From the NCBI GenBank assembly GCA_016223165.1, contig JACRPO010000017.1:124001-188000 (forward strand): a stretch of 64,000 nt of DNA. Reading direction: 5' to 3'. Below the pieces are notes generated by a model. That model saw only the letters and a program-made list of their open reading frames with translations. It had not been told where the DNA came from and made no database searches. A program made the translations under genes and the position numbers. Positions 17,209 to 26,770 of the stretch are shown here, piece after piece (the first letter of the stretch is position 1; each line of letters begins with the position of its first letter). Source of the stretch: Burkholderiales bacterium. Lineage in GTDB: Bacteria > Pseudomonadota > Gammaproteobacteria > Burkholderiales > Burkholderiaceae_C.

Positions 17209-18009
17209 TCACGGCGCGGAATTCGCGGCATCGGCCGTGCCGGCACGCTGCAGGTGGTCGAGCGCACGCTCCAGCAGATGCCCCATCTGCTGCGGCCCGT
17301 CGATGAAGAAGCGGGCATGTGAATGGCCGCGGCCGCCGCCGACGAGCACGGTGAGCCAGTCGTCGGGGGCGCTGGCGAAGACGGGCTCGTCGTTGACGTC
17401 GTCGCCGGCGAAGAACGCGCAGTCGGCGTCGAGGCGGTGCACCAGTTCGTGCATCGCGTGCGCCTTGTCGGGTGCGGCCGCGGCGATGGCGTTGAGCACG
17501 CGCTTGCCGGCGAAGATGCGCACGCCCGCAGGCTCCGGCTCGAGCAGGCGCTGCAGCAGCGCGCGCGCCAGGGCCGGCGAGGGTGCGAGCCGGTAGTGCA
17601 GCGCAATGGAAGCGCCCTTGTCCTCGAGCATCACGCCGCCGGCGGCGAGGTCGGCCGCGTGGCGTTGCAGGTGCGCGCGCAGCGGCTGCAGCGCCGCCGT
17701 GTGCGCGGCCGTCGCGGCGGCGGTCTCGGCACTCGACGGATCATCGGCGCCGTGGCTGCCGATCACATGGCGCGGCGTGAAGCCGAGGCGGTCGCGCAGG
17801 TCCGCCACGGCGCGCCCGCTCACCACCACCACGGGGCACACGGCGGCGAGCGCGCGCAGCCGCCCGGCCACCGCAGGCGGGACCCGCGCATCGCCCGGGT
17901 GCGCGACGATGGGCGCGAGCGTGCCGTCGAAGTCGAAGCCGAGCACGAGGCGCCGGCGCATCACGGCGGCCAGTGCGGCCTCGCCCTCGGGGGTGAAGAG
18001 ATGCTGCAT
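17209..18009 (-). CDS. otsB: Trehalose-6-phosphate phosphatase
   Basis: 266 residues of the HAD superfamily. Motif I is FDFDGTLAP with nucleophile Asp26 and acid Asp28; motif II is VVVSGR; motif III/IV is FFAGDDVNDEPVF. It removes phosphate from trehalose-6-phosphate to give trehalose, an osmo- and desiccation protectant. ATG at 18009 starts 34 nt after the otsA stop, in the same operon and in pathway order. An upstream in-frame start would extend it into the otsA end without adding family sequence. Confidence 0.93.
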   Translation of the reverse strand: MQHLFTPEGEAALAAVMRRRLVLGFDFDGTLAPIVAHPGDARVPPAVAGRLRALAAVCPVVVVSGRAVADLRDRLGFTPRHVIGSHGADDPSSAETAAATAAHTAALQPLRAHLQRHAADLAAGGVMLEDKGASIALHYRLAPSPALARALLQRLLEPEPAGVRIFAGKRVLNAIAAAAPDKAHAMHELVHRLDADCAFFAGDDVNDEPVFASAPDDWLTVLVGGGRGHSHARFFIDGPQQMGHLLERALDHLQRAGTADAANSAP

Positions 18010-18043
18010 CAGCCGGCGTGGGGGGTGCGGGCCCGGACGTCTC

Positions 18044-20494
18044 TCAGGCGACGCGATGCCGCTGCACGCGCGCCTCGATGCGCGCACGCAGCCGCCAGCG
18101 CCCGGCGTCGGCGAGCATGCGCCCGGCCCAGCGGTAGACGTTGAATTCGCGCACGGTGGTGCGCAGGCTGGCCATGCGCTCGCGTTGCTCGGCCGCCGGC
18201 ATGGTGGCGGCGCGGTTCAGCGCATCGGCCGTCTCTTCGACGTGGTAGGGATTGACGATGAGCGCCTCGTTCAGCTCGCGCGCTGCGCCGGCGAAGCGGC
18301 TCAGCACGAGCACGCCGCGCAGGTCGTCGCGCGCCGCGACGAACTCCTTGCACACGAGGTTCATGCCGTCGTGCAGGCTCGTCACCACGCACACGTCGGC
18401 GGCGCGGTAGAGCTCGGTGAGGGCGGCGTGGTCGTGGTGCTGCGCCAGCAGCCGCACCGGCTTGTAGCCGGGGCGGCCGAAGCGCCCGTTGATGCGCTCG
18501 GAGACGCGTTGCACGCGATCCTGGAAGCTGCGGTACTCGTCGAGGTCGCTGCGCGTCGGCGCCGCCACCTGCACGAAGACGAAGCGCTCCAGCCACGCCG
18601 GCCACTTCTCGAGCAGGCGCTCGACCGCGTTGAGCCGCTCCAGGATGCCCTTGGTGTAGTCGTAGCGGTCGACGCCGAGCGCCAGCACGGTGTCGGGCGG
18701 CAGCCCGAGGCGCTCGAAGACGCGGGCGCGGCAATCGGAGGCCTTCGGCCAGGCTTCCGGATGCTCGGGCCAGGCGATCGAGATCGGGTAGCTCTCGATC
18801 AGCGTCTCCTTCTCGCGGAAGGTGATCGTCGAGTGCTCGTGCTCGATGCGTGCTTCGAGGTAGCGGTCGACCGTCTCGATGAAGTTCTTGCAGTGGAAGC
18901 GCGTGTGGAAGCCGAGGATCGTGCTGCCGAGCATGCCCTCCAGGATCTCGCCGCGCCACGGGCAGATGCCGAACGACTCGGGGTTCGGCCACGGGATGTG
19001 CCAGAAGGTGAGGATGGTCGCCTGCGGCAGGCGCTCGCGGATCATCGCCGGCACGAGCGCGAAGTGGTAGTCCTGCACCAGCACCACCGGGTCCTCGCTG
19101 CGCGCCTCGGCCACCACGGCGTCGGCGAAGCGCTGGTTGATGGCGCGGTAGGCCACCCAGTCCGATTCGCGGAACACCGGCCGCACGTGCGCCACGTGGC
19201 ACAGCGGCCACATGCCCTCGTTGGCGAAGCCGTAGTAGTAGCCCTGCTCCTCCTCGGCCGTGAGCCAGACGCGGCGCAGCCAGTACGAGGCCTCGGCGCG
19301 CTCGCCCGGCGGCACCGAGACGCGGTCGGAGGCGTCGACGGTGTCGCGGTCGGCGTTGCCGCTGCCGTGTGCGATCCAGGTGCCCGAGCAGGCTCGCATC
19401 ACCGGCTCGAGCGCGGTGACCAAGCCGCTGGCCGGGCGCCTGACGACGATCTCGCCGCCCTCGGCGGGGCGCTCGTGGATGTAGGGCTCGCGGTTGGAGA
19501 TCGCGATCACCTGGTCGCCGGCGAGCTGGCTGCGCAGCAGCGCGCGCAGCCGCGCCGCCGTCCATTCGGTGTCGGGGCCCTGCGAGCGGCGGTATTCGTC
19601 CTCGAGGTCGCGCAGGCGCGAGCGCAGGTCGGCCGCGAAGGGCTGCAGCTCGGGCGCGGAACCCAGCGGCGTCAGCAGGCCCTCGCCGCGCATGATGCCG
19701 CGCACGCCCTTCACCCAGCCGTACCAGCTGACCTGCGCCACGACGACGGTGATGAGCGCGATGATGAGCCCGAGCCCGGCGATGAGCCCCATCAGGTAGC
19801 GCCGCGTGTCCTGGCTGCGCCGCTCGATGAAGCTCAGGTCGTGCAGCAGCACCAGGCGGCCGAGCAACGGCGGCTCCACGGCCCCGGCGGCGGCTTCGAT
19901 GACGCCGTTGGCGGCATTGGTGGCAGCGTTGTCGGCAGCGTTCCCGGCGACGTTCCCGGCGACGTTCGAACCGGCAGCTGCCGCGTGCGCGCTCTCGGAG
20001 GGTGGACCGCCGCCGGCCGCCGAGGCCGGCGACCCGGGCGCGGCGGGTGTCGCCCACACCGGATGCACGCCCACATGCACCGGGCCGCCGGCCAGCTCGT
20101 AGCGCGGCTCGGCCTGGCGGGCCACCTCGGCCGCCTTGGCGCAGTCGAGGTTGTCGGGATAGCGGTCGGTCTGCTGCAGCCGCACGCCGCGCGGGCTGCA
20201 CAGCGCGATGGCGAACAGCCGCTCGTCGCGCGCCGTGCGCTGCAAGAGCGGCAGCAGGCGCGCGCTGCGGCCTTCGGCGAGCGCCGCGTCGAGCGAGTCC
20301 GACAGCGCACTGGCCACCACCGTGCCTCGGCTGTTGAGGTCGCGGCTGAACCAGCGCAGTGTCACCTGGTCCATCACCGGCACGGCCAGGTAGGCCGCCG
20401 CGATCAGCGTCACCACCAGCGGCGCCAGGAAGCGCAGTTGCAGCCGGATCGACTTCAACTGAAGCTTGAGGGCGTTCAGCATGTCGGCGACCAT
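18044..20494 (-). CDS. otsA: Trehalose-6-phosphate synthase with N-terminal two-TM sensor-like domain
   Basis: 816 residues against ~470 for ordinary OtsA. Residues ~22-41 and ~231-255 are membrane helices (FLAPLVVTLIAAAYLAV and LMGLIAGLGLIIALITVVV) bracketing a ~190-residue region that would be periplasmic, as in sensor histidine kinases. A linker follows, then a full GT20 domain from ~325 (VIAISNREPYIHER, WHIPWPNPESF, GVDRYDYTKGI, SLHDGMNLV). It makes trehalose-6-phosphate from a nucleotide-glucose and glucose-6-phosphate. ATG at 20494 has GGAG nine bases upstream; Met5 at 20482 is an alternative. A low-complexity Asn/Ala stretch lies near residues 175-195. Confidence 0.93.
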   Translation of the reverse strand: MVADMLNALKLQLKSIRLQLRFLAPLVVTLIAAAYLAVPVMDQVTLRWFSRDLNSRGTVVASALSDSLDAALAEGRSARLLPLLQRTARDERLFAIALCSPRGVRLQQTDRYPDNLDCAKAAEVARQAEPRYELAGGPVHVGVHPVWATPAAPGSPASAAGGGPPSESAHAAAAGSNVAGNVAGNAADNAATNAANGVIEAAAGAVEPPLLGRLVLLHDLSFIERRSQDTRRYLMGLIAGLGLIIALITVVVAQVSWYGWVKGVRGIMRGEGLLTPLGSAPELQPFAADLRSRLRDLEDEYRRSQGPDTEWTAARLRALLRSQLAGDQVIAISNREPYIHERPAEGGEIVVRRPASGLVTALEPVMRACSGTWIAHGSGNADRDTVDASDRVSVPPGERAEASYWLRRVWLTAEEEQGYYYGFANEGMWPLCHVAHVRPVFRESDWVAYRAINQRFADAVVAEARSEDPVVLVQDYHFALVPAMIRERLPQATILTFWHIPWPNPESFGICPWRGEILEGMLGSTILGFHTRFHCKNFIETVDRYLEARIEHEHSTITFREKETLIESYPISIAWPEHPEAWPKASDCRARVFERLGLPPDTVLALGVDRYDYTKGILERLNAVERLLEKWPAWLERFVFVQVAAPTRSDLDEYRSFQDRVQRVSERINGRFGRPGYKPVRLLAQHHDHAALTELYRAADVCVVTSLHDGMNLVCKEFVAARDDLRGVLVLSRFAGAARELNEALIVNPYHVEETADALNRAATMPAAEQRERMASLRTTVREFNVYRWAGRMLADAGRWRLRARIEARVQRHRVA

Positions 20495-20691
20495 AACGGC
20501 ATCTCCGCTCCGGTGCGCAGAAATAACCCGTCGCGGTCGATGGTCACACGCCGGGGTGGCTTGCGCGATGGCGCATCGAGTGCTCGTCGCCGACTGGCCC
20601 GGGCGGCGCGGCGGGTCGGCCCGCGAGGCTGCGCTACGATCCTGCCGGTCACCGGCCCCGGGCCTCGCACCACCGACGCCCGCCAACCCCC

Positions 20692-21306
20692 ATGCAAATG
20701 ATCTGCCTCGATCTCGAGGGCGTGCTCGTGCCCGAGATCTGGATCGCCTTTGCCGAGCGCACGGGCATCACCGAGTTCCGCCGCACCACGCGCGACGAGC
20801 CCGACTACGACAAGCTCATGCGCTGGCGCCTCGGCCTGCTGCGCCAGCACGGCCTGAAGCTCGCCGACATCCAGGCCGTCATCGCCGGCATGGCGCCGCT
20901 GGCCGGCGCGCGCGAGTTCCTCGACGAGCTGCGCGGCGGCTACCAGCTGATCATCCTGTCGGACACCTTCTACGAGTTCGCCGACCCGCTGATGCGCCAG
21001 CTCGGCCGCCCCACGCTTTTCTGCAACCGGCTGGTCGTCGACGACGAGGGCTTCGTCGCCGACTACAAGCTGCGCCAGCCCGACCAGAAGCGCCAGGCCG
21101 TCGTCGCGCTGAAGAGCCTGAACTACCAGGTCATCGCGGCCGGCGACTCGTACAACGACACCGGCATGCTCGGCGCCGCCGACGCCGGCTTCTTCATCCA
21201 CCCGCCGGCGAGCATCGTGGCGCAGTTTCCGCAGTTCCCGGTCCACGCCAGCCTCGCCGAGCTCAGGACGAGCATCGACGCGGCGGCGGCGCGGCTGCGC
21301 GGCTGA
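20692..21306 (+). CDS. thrH: Phosphoserine phosphatase / homoserine phosphotransferase
   Basis: 204 residues, a HAD enzyme matching Pseudomonas ThrH throughout: motif I ICLDLEGVLVPEIWIAF, motif II IILSDTFYEFADPL, and GDSYNDTGML as the last motif. ThrH dephosphorylates phosphoserine and can transfer the phosphate to homoserine, linking serine and threonine synthesis. It is divergent from otsA across a ~200-bp gap that must hold both promoters. The ATG at 20692 is followed directly by a Met-Ile pair; the family N-terminus starts here. Confidence 0.93.
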   Translation: MQMICLDLEGVLVPEIWIAFAERTGITEFRRTTRDEPDYDKLMRWRLGLLRQHGLKLADIQAVIAGMAPLAGAREFLDELRGGYQLIILSDTFYEFADPLMRQLGRPTLFCNRLVVDDEGFVADYKLRQPDQKRQAVVALKSLNYQVIAAGDSYNDTGMLGAADAGFFIHPPASIVAQFPQFPVHASLAELRTSIDAAAARLRG

Positions 21307-21368
21307 CAGGCGCAAAGCGAAACGGGAAGAAGGGAAGAGGGAAGAGGGAAGAGGGGAAAAGGGCGGCC
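21307..21368. repeat. Purine-only tract between convergent genes
   Basis: A run of about 40 purines at ~21323-21362 made of GGGAAGA-like units (roughly four copies) separates thrH from the convergent dehydratase gene. One strand is almost free of pyrimidines. It is out of keeping with the surrounding mixed GC-rich sequence. Confidence 0.75.
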
Positions 21369-22343
21369 TCAGCCCAACGCCGCCGGGTCGAAGTTGGCGC
21401 CGCAGACGATCACGGCCACCTTCTCGTCCGGCGCCGGCTGCACGGCACCCGCCCACAGGGCCGCCATCGGCAGCGCCGCCGCCGGCTCGACGGCCAGGCG
21501 CAGGTCGGCCCACAGGCGCCCCTGCGCCGCGGCGATGAGGTCGTCGGGCAGCAGGTACGAGGCCACCACGTGCCGGCGGCAGATCGGCCAGGCGAGGCTG
21601 CCGATGCGCTTTGCGCCGAGCGAATCGGCGGCGATGCCCGACACCTCCACCGACACCGGCTCGCCGCGCGTCAGCGCCGCATGCAGTGTCGGCGCCGCCT
21701 GCGGCTCCATCGACTCGACGCGCGTGCAGCCCTCGAACCACGCGGCGATGCCGGCGATGAGGCCGCCGCCGCCCACGCTCACGAGCACGCGGTCGGGCAC
21801 GCCGGCCTCGGCCTCGATCTCCATGGCCAGCGTGCCGGCACCGGCGATCACCTCGGGCTGGTCGTAGGCGTGCATCAGCAGCGCGCCCGTGCTGCGCTGG
21901 CGCGCCAGGCAGGCCTCGAGCGCCTCGGCGTAGGTGTCGCCGGCGACCGTCATCTGCGCGCCGGTGACGACCAGGCGCTGGCGCTTCGAGGGCGGCGTCG
22001 CCTCGGGCACGAACACTTCGCAGCGCGCGCCGAGCGCGCGCGCCGCGAGCGCCGCAGCGATGCCGGCATTGCCGCCCGAGGCGATGATGACGCCGGCCTG
22101 CGGCACCGCCTGCGAGCGCAGGCGGTTGAACATGCCACGCGCCTTGAAGCTGCCCGAGACCTGCAGGTGCTCCAGCTTCAGCCACACCTCGGCGCAGCCG
22201 AGGCCGAGCGCGGCGCCGGGCAGGCGCCACAGCGGCGTGCGGCGCACGTCGTGGCGGATGCGCTCCATCGCCGCCCGGATGATGGCCGGAGTGACCTCCC
22301 CCACCGCCGCTGTGTCTGCATTCCTCGAGGCTGCATCGTTCAC
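21369..22343 (-). CDS. PLP-dependent serine/threonine dehydratase-like enzyme
   Basis: 324 residues, fold type II. The Schiff-base Lys67 is in SGSFKARG; the substrate loop is ASGGNAGIAAALAARA and the phosphate-binding glycine loop is SVGGGGLIAGIAAW. No C-terminal ACT regulatory domain, so a catabolic or promiscuous dehydratase/racemase rather than biosynthetic IlvA. The likely start is a GTG at 22343; Met26 is too far in. It is convergent with thrH and divergent from the deacetylase at 22386, leaving only 42 bp between starts, so the promoters overlap. Confidence 0.88.
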   Translation of the reverse strand: MNDAASRNADTAAVGEVTPAIIRAAMERIRHDVRRTPLWRLPGAALGLGCAEVWLKLEHLQVSGSFKARGMFNRLRSQAVPQAGVIIASGGNAGIAAALAARALGARCEVFVPEATPPSKRQRLVVTGAQMTVAGDTYAEALEACLARQRSTGALLMHAYDQPEVIAGAGTLAMEIEAEAGVPDRVLVSVGGGGLIAGIAAWFEGCTRVESMEPQAAPTLHAALTRGEPVSVEVSGIAADSLGAKRIGSLAWPICRRHVVASYLLPDDLIAAAQGRLWADLRLAVEPAAALPMAALWAGAVQPAPDEKVAVIVCGANFDPAALG

Positions 22344-22385
22344 CGCAACATGCTATCCGCCGAGGGTCGGGCAGTACAGTCGCGC

Positions 22386-23603
22386 ATGGACGACAAGCGC
22401 AGACACACCCCTAGCTTCACTTCCTTCACTTCGGGATCGACGACGCTCGAGTGGGCGCAGCGCCTGGTGCGCCTGGACACGGTGAGCGCGCGCTCCAACC
22501 TGGCGCTCATCGAGACCATCGCCGACGAGCTGCGCACCCTCGGCGTGCCGCTGCGCCTGACCTACGACGACGAGCGCCAGAAGGCCAATCTCTTCGCCAC
22601 GCTCGGCGAGGGCAAGCCGGCCGGCCTCGTGCTCTCCGGCCACACCGACACCGTGCCCTGGGACGGCCAGGCCTGGAGCCGCGAGCCGCTCGCCGCCGCG
22701 GTCGAGGACAGCAGGCTCTACGGCCGTGGCAGCGCCGACATGAAGAGCTACATCGGTGCCGTCGTTGCGCAGACGAAGCACTGGCTCGACGCCGACCTGC
22801 CCTTCGCGCTGCACTACGCCTTCAGCTACGACGAGGAGGTGGGTGCCTTCGGTGTGCGCCGCCTGCTCGCGGACCTCGCCGACCTGCGCGAGGCCGGCCG
22901 CGCGCCGCGGCTGTGCATCATCGGCGAGCCCACCGAGATGGTGCCGGCGGTGGCGCACAAGGGGGTGTACCGCTGGCGCTGCAGCGTCAAGGGGCACGCG
23001 GCGCACAGTTCACTGACGCCGCATGCGGTGAACGCGGTGGAGGCGGCGGCGCGCGTCATCGCGCACATCGCCGGCATCGGCGACGAACTGCGCGAGACGG
23101 GGCTGCGCCAGGCCGGCTTCGACGTGCCCTACACCACCGCCGCCGTCTGCGTCGTGCAAGGCGGCATCGCCGACAACGTGGTGCCCGAGGACTGCCGCTT
23201 CCACTACGAGTTCCGCAACCTGCCGGACGTGGACGCCGAAGCGCTGCACGCGCGCGTCGTCGAAGGCGCGCGCGCGCTCGAGCCGGCGATGCAGGCGGTG
23301 GACCCGGCCACCGGCATCCGCTTCGAGAGCATCACCGAGATGCCCTCGTTCAAGGCGCGCCCCGACGAGCCGGCGGTGGCACTCGCCCTGCGCCTGGCCG
23401 GCGCGACACGCACCACCCACGTCGCCTTCGGCACCGAGGCGGGCCTGTTCCAGCGCGCCGGCATCTCCACCGTCGTCTGCGGGCCGGGCTCGATCAACCA
23501 GGCGCACCAGGCCGACGAATACGTCAGCCTCGATCAGCTGGCGCGCTGCGAGGCCTTCCTGCGCGGCATCACGCACGAAGGCGCGGGCTTCCTCGCCCGC
23601 TGA
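22386..23603 (+). CDS. argE: Acetylornithine deacetylase (M20 family)
   Basis: 405 residues. Di-zinc ligands and catalytic residues are visible: His86 and Asp88 (SGHTDTVP), Asp118 (GRGSADMK), the general base Glu150/Glu151 (YDEEVGAFG), Glu181 (IGEPTEM) and a final His in NQAHQADEY near residue 376. The dimerisation domain lies between ~190 and 305 (KGHAAHSSLTPHAVNA). It hydrolyses N-acetyl-L-ornithine to ornithine; the M20 family includes close relatives with other N-acyl substrates, so the exact substrate is probable rather than certain. ATG 22386. Confidence 0.88.
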   Translation: MDDKRRHTPSFTSFTSGSTTLEWAQRLVRLDTVSARSNLALIETIADELRTLGVPLRLTYDDERQKANLFATLGEGKPAGLVLSGHTDTVPWDGQAWSREPLAAAVEDSRLYGRGSADMKSYIGAVVAQTKHWLDADLPFALHYAFSYDEEVGAFGVRRLLADLADLREAGRAPRLCIIGEPTEMVPAVAHKGVYRWRCSVKGHAAHSSLTPHAVNAVEAAARVIAHIAGIGDELRETGLRQAGFDVPYTTAAVCVVQGGIADNVVPEDCRFHYEFRNLPDVDAEALHARVVEGARALEPAMQAVDPATGIRFESITEMPSFKARPDEPAVALALRLAGATRTTHVAFGTEAGLFQRAGISTVVCGPGSINQAHQADEYVSLDQLARCEAFLRGITHEGAGFLAR

Positions 23604-23661
23604 GCCGCAGGCGGCGGGCGCCCGCCCCGAAGCGGGTGGCCCCCACGCTGACGCTCCTGGT

Positions 23662-26600
23662 CTAGGCGGCCACCGGCTGCCCCTCGGGCGTGGTCACCGG
23701 CCCCTTGCCGCTGAAGCGGTCGAGCGCCAGGTAGATCACCGGCGTGATGTACAGCGTGATCGCCTGCGAGAAGACGAGGCCGCCGACGACGGCCAGGCCG
23801 AGCGGCTGGCGCAACTCGGCACCGGCGCCGAGGCCGAGCGCCAGCGGCAGCGCACCCATCAGCGCCGCCAGCGTTGTCATCATGATCGGGCGGAAGCGCA
23901 GGAGGCAGGCTTCGCGGATGGCCTGCGGCGGCGCGAGCCCGCGGTGCCGCTGCGCGTCGAGCGCGAAGTCGATCATCATGATCGCGTTCTTCTTGACGAT
24001 GCCGATCAGCAGCAGGATGCCGATGGTGGCGATCAGCGTCAGGTCCATGCCGAACAGCATCAGCGTCGCCAGCGCGCCGACGGCGGCCGATGGCAGGCCG
24101 GCGAGGATCGTGATCGGGTGGATGTAGCTCTCGTAGAGCACGCCCAGCAGCACGTAGATGACGATGAGCGCGCCGATGATGAGGATGACCTGGCTGCCCT
24201 GCGAGCTCTTGAAGACCTTGGCGTCGCCACCCCAGGTGCTGATGACGGAGGCGGGCACGCGCAGCCCTTCGCGGATCCGGTCGATGCGCGCCGTCGCGTC
24301 GCCGAGCGCGGCACCGGGCGCGAGGTTGAACGACACCGTCACCGCCTGCAGCTGGCCGGCGTGGTTGATGGCCGTGGGCCCGAGCGTGCGCTGTACGGTG
24401 GCAAAGCTCGTCAGCGGCACCAGCGCGCCGGTGCTGGCGCGCACGTAGATGCCGTTGAACGCGCTCTCGTCGGCGCGCGCGGCCGGCGCCGCCTCCATGA
24501 TGACCTGGTAGCTGTCGACGCTGGTGAAGATGGTGGAGACCTGGCGTTCGCCGAAGGCCGAGAAGAGCGCCGAGCGGATGCCGTCGATCGGCACACCGAG
24601 CGCGTTGGCGCGCTCGCGGTCGATCTTCAGGCTCGCCTGCAGGCCGCGCATCTGCGCGTCGCTGGTCACGTCGCGGAAGAGCGGGTCGGCGCGCATGCGG
24701 TCCTGCAGGCGATTCGCCCAGTCGTAGAGGTCGCCGGCCTGCACGCTTTGCAGGATGTACTGGTATTGCGCCCGGCTCTGGCGACCGCCGAGCTGCAGGT
24801 TCTGGATCGGCCGCATGAAGACGGCGATGCCCGGCACCTCGCGCAGCTTGCGGCGCAGGCTCTCCTGCAGCTCCTTCATCGGCGGGCGCTGGTCGCGCGG
24901 CTTGAGGTTGATGAACATGCGCCCGGTGTTCTGCGCACCGCTGCCGCCGTTGAAGGAGCTCACGGTGGCCACCGCCGGGTCGGCGCGGAAGATGGCAGCG
25001 ACGCGGTCCTGCAGCGCCACCATCTGCTCGAACGAGACGTCCTCGGCGGCCTCGGTGCTGACGGAGAGCTGGCCGATGTCCTCCTGCGGGAAGAAGCCCT
25101 TGGGGATGGCCCAGAACATCCAGCCGGTGGCGACGAAGGTGGCCACCGCTACCCCCAGCACCGTGCGGCGCCAGCGCAGCGCCATGTCCAGGCTCCTCGC
25201 GTAGAGGGCGAGCGCGGCGTCGAAGGCGCGCCCGAACGAGCGCACCAGCGCCCCGGGCGGCTTCTTGTGCGCGTCGTCGGTGAGGAAGCGGCTGGCCAGC
25301 ATCGGCACCAGCGTCAGCGAGACGAAGGCCGAGGCGACGATGGCCAGCGAGACGATGACCGCGAACTCGTGGAACAAGAGGCCGATGACGCCCGGCATGA
25401 AGAAGATCGGGATGAAGACCGCAATCAGCGAGCTCGAGATCGACAGGATCGTGAACCCCACCTCGCGCGAGCCGCGCAAGGCCGCCTGGAACGGCGGCAC
25501 GCCGTTCTCGACGTGCCGGATGACGTTCTCGAGCATGACGATGGCATCGTCGACGACCAGGCCCACCGCCAGCGTCAGCCCGAGCAGCGAGATGTTGTCG
25601 ATGGTGTAGCCGAAGCCCCACAGCAGCGCCACCGCGCCGAACAGCGACACCGGCAGCGAGAGCGTCGGGATCACCGTGGCGACGAAGCGGCGCAGGAACA
25701 GGAAGATCACCAGCACCACCAGCACGATGGTGCCGAACATCGTCAGCGTCACGTCGTGCAGCGCAGCGCGGATGGAGACCGAGCGGTCGTTGTTGATGCG
25801 CATCTCCACCGACTGCGGCAGCTGGGCCTTCAAGCCGGCGAGCGCCGCCTTCACCGCATCGACCACGGCCACCGTGTTGGCGTCGGGCTGGCGCAGGATG
25901 GCCAGCGAGATCGAGGTCTCGCCGTTGAAGTTGGCCGAGGTCTTGATCTGCTCGAAGCTGTCCTCGACCGACGCGACGTCGCGCAGCCGCACCGGGCTGC
26001 CGCCCTTGACGCTGACGATGAGCTCGGCGAACTCGGCCGCGCTCGTCAGCTGGCGGTTGGCGGTGAGCGTCAGCGTCTGGCGCGGGCCGTCCAGCGTGCC
26101 CAGCGGCGTGTTCGCGTTGGCCGAGGCGAGCGCCGTGCGCAGCTCGTCCATCGTCAGGTTGCGCGCCGCCAGCGCCGAGGGGATGACGCGCACGCGCACG
26201 GCAAAGCGCTTGGCGCCGAAGATGTTGATCTGCGCCACGCCGGGCAGCGTGCTGAGCGTGGGCGAGATCAGGTGCTCGGCATAGTCCTGCAGCTCGGTCA
26301 GGCTGAGCGAGGGCGAGGTGAGCGCAATGAAGAGCACCGGCGCGTCGGCCGGGTTGACCTTGCGGTAGCTCGGCGTCTGCGTCATCTCCGGCGGCAGCGA
26401 GCGCGCGGCGCGCAGCAGCGCGGCCTGCACGTCGACGGCGGCGGCGTCGATGTTGCGGCCCTCGTCGAACTCCAGCGTCACCGAGGTGTTGCCGAGGGTG
26501 CTGCTCGAGCTGATGACGGCCAGCCCGGGAATCGTCTGGAACTGCTTTTCCAGCGGCAGCGCCACCGCGGTGGCCATGTTCTCGGGGCTGGCGCCCGGCA

Positions 26601-26751
26601 GCGTGGCGACGACGTTGATGACCGGCGTGTTGTAGCTCGGCAGCGCCGCCACCGGGATGCGGCTGTAGGCGATGATGCCGCCGGCAATGATGGCGGCGTT
26701 GAGCAGCACCGTCGTCACCGGGCGGCGGATGAAGAGTTCGGACAGGTTCAT
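23662..26751 (-). CDS. RND multidrug efflux transporter, HAE1 family (MdtB/MdtC/AcrB-like)
   Basis: 1029 residues with the expected 12-helix plan: TM1 at ~9-29, a periplasmic porter loop, TM2-6, a second loop, TM7-12. The proton-relay Asp pair is present in TM4 (GLVVDDAIVMLENVIRH), and VKKNAIMMIDFAL near the end is typical of the MdtBC branch. It extrudes drugs or solvents from periplasm and inner membrane using proton flow. ATG at 26751 has AAAGGG upstream. It starts 19 nt after the adaptor gene. No outer-membrane channel gene follows, so TolC or another OMP is presumably supplied elsewhere. Confidence 0.95.
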   Translation of the reverse strand: MNLSELFIRRPVTTVLLNAAIIAGGIIAYSRIPVAALPSYNTPVINVVATLPGASPENMATAVALPLEKQFQTIPGLAVISSSSTLGNTSVTLEFDEGRNIDAAAVDVQAALLRAARSLPPEMTQTPSYRKVNPADAPVLFIALTSPSLSLTELQDYAEHLISPTLSTLPGVAQINIFGAKRFAVRVRVIPSALAARNLTMDELRTALASANANTPLGTLDGPRQTLTLTANRQLTSAAEFAELIVSVKGGSPVRLRDVASVEDSFEQIKTSANFNGETSISLAILRQPDANTVAVVDAVKAALAGLKAQLPQSVEMRINNDRSVSIRAALHDVTLTMFGTIVLVVLVIFLFLRRFVATVIPTLSLPVSLFGAVALLWGFGYTIDNISLLGLTLAVGLVVDDAIVMLENVIRHVENGVPPFQAALRGSREVGFTILSISSSLIAVFIPIFFMPGVIGLLFHEFAVIVSLAIVASAFVSLTLVPMLASRFLTDDAHKKPPGALVRSFGRAFDAALALYARSLDMALRWRRTVLGVAVATFVATGWMFWAIPKGFFPQEDIGQLSVSTEAAEDVSFEQMVALQDRVAAIFRADPAVATVSSFNGGSGAQNTGRMFINLKPRDQRPPMKELQESLRRKLREVPGIAVFMRPIQNLQLGGRQSRAQYQYILQSVQAGDLYDWANRLQDRMRADPLFRDVTSDAQMRGLQASLKIDRERANALGVPIDGIRSALFSAFGERQVSTIFTSVDSYQVIMEAAPAARADESAFNGIYVRASTGALVPLTSFATVQRTLGPTAINHAGQLQAVTVSFNLAPGAALGDATARIDRIREGLRVPASVISTWGGDAKVFKSSQGSQVILIIGALIVIYVLLGVLYESYIHPITILAGLPSAAVGALATLMLFGMDLTLIATIGILLLIGIVKKNAIMMIDFALDAQRHRGLAPPQAIREACLLRFRPIMMTTLAALMGALPLALGLGAGAELRQPLGLAVVGGLVFSQAITLYITPVIYLALDRFSGKGPVTTPEGQPVAA

Positions 26752-26770
26752 CGCGCGCCCTTTCAGTTGC

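Noticed and set aside
23613..23640. GGCGGGCGCCCGCC palindrome after argE as terminator
   Set aside because: No loop and no T-run; such palindromes are frequent by chance at this GC content.
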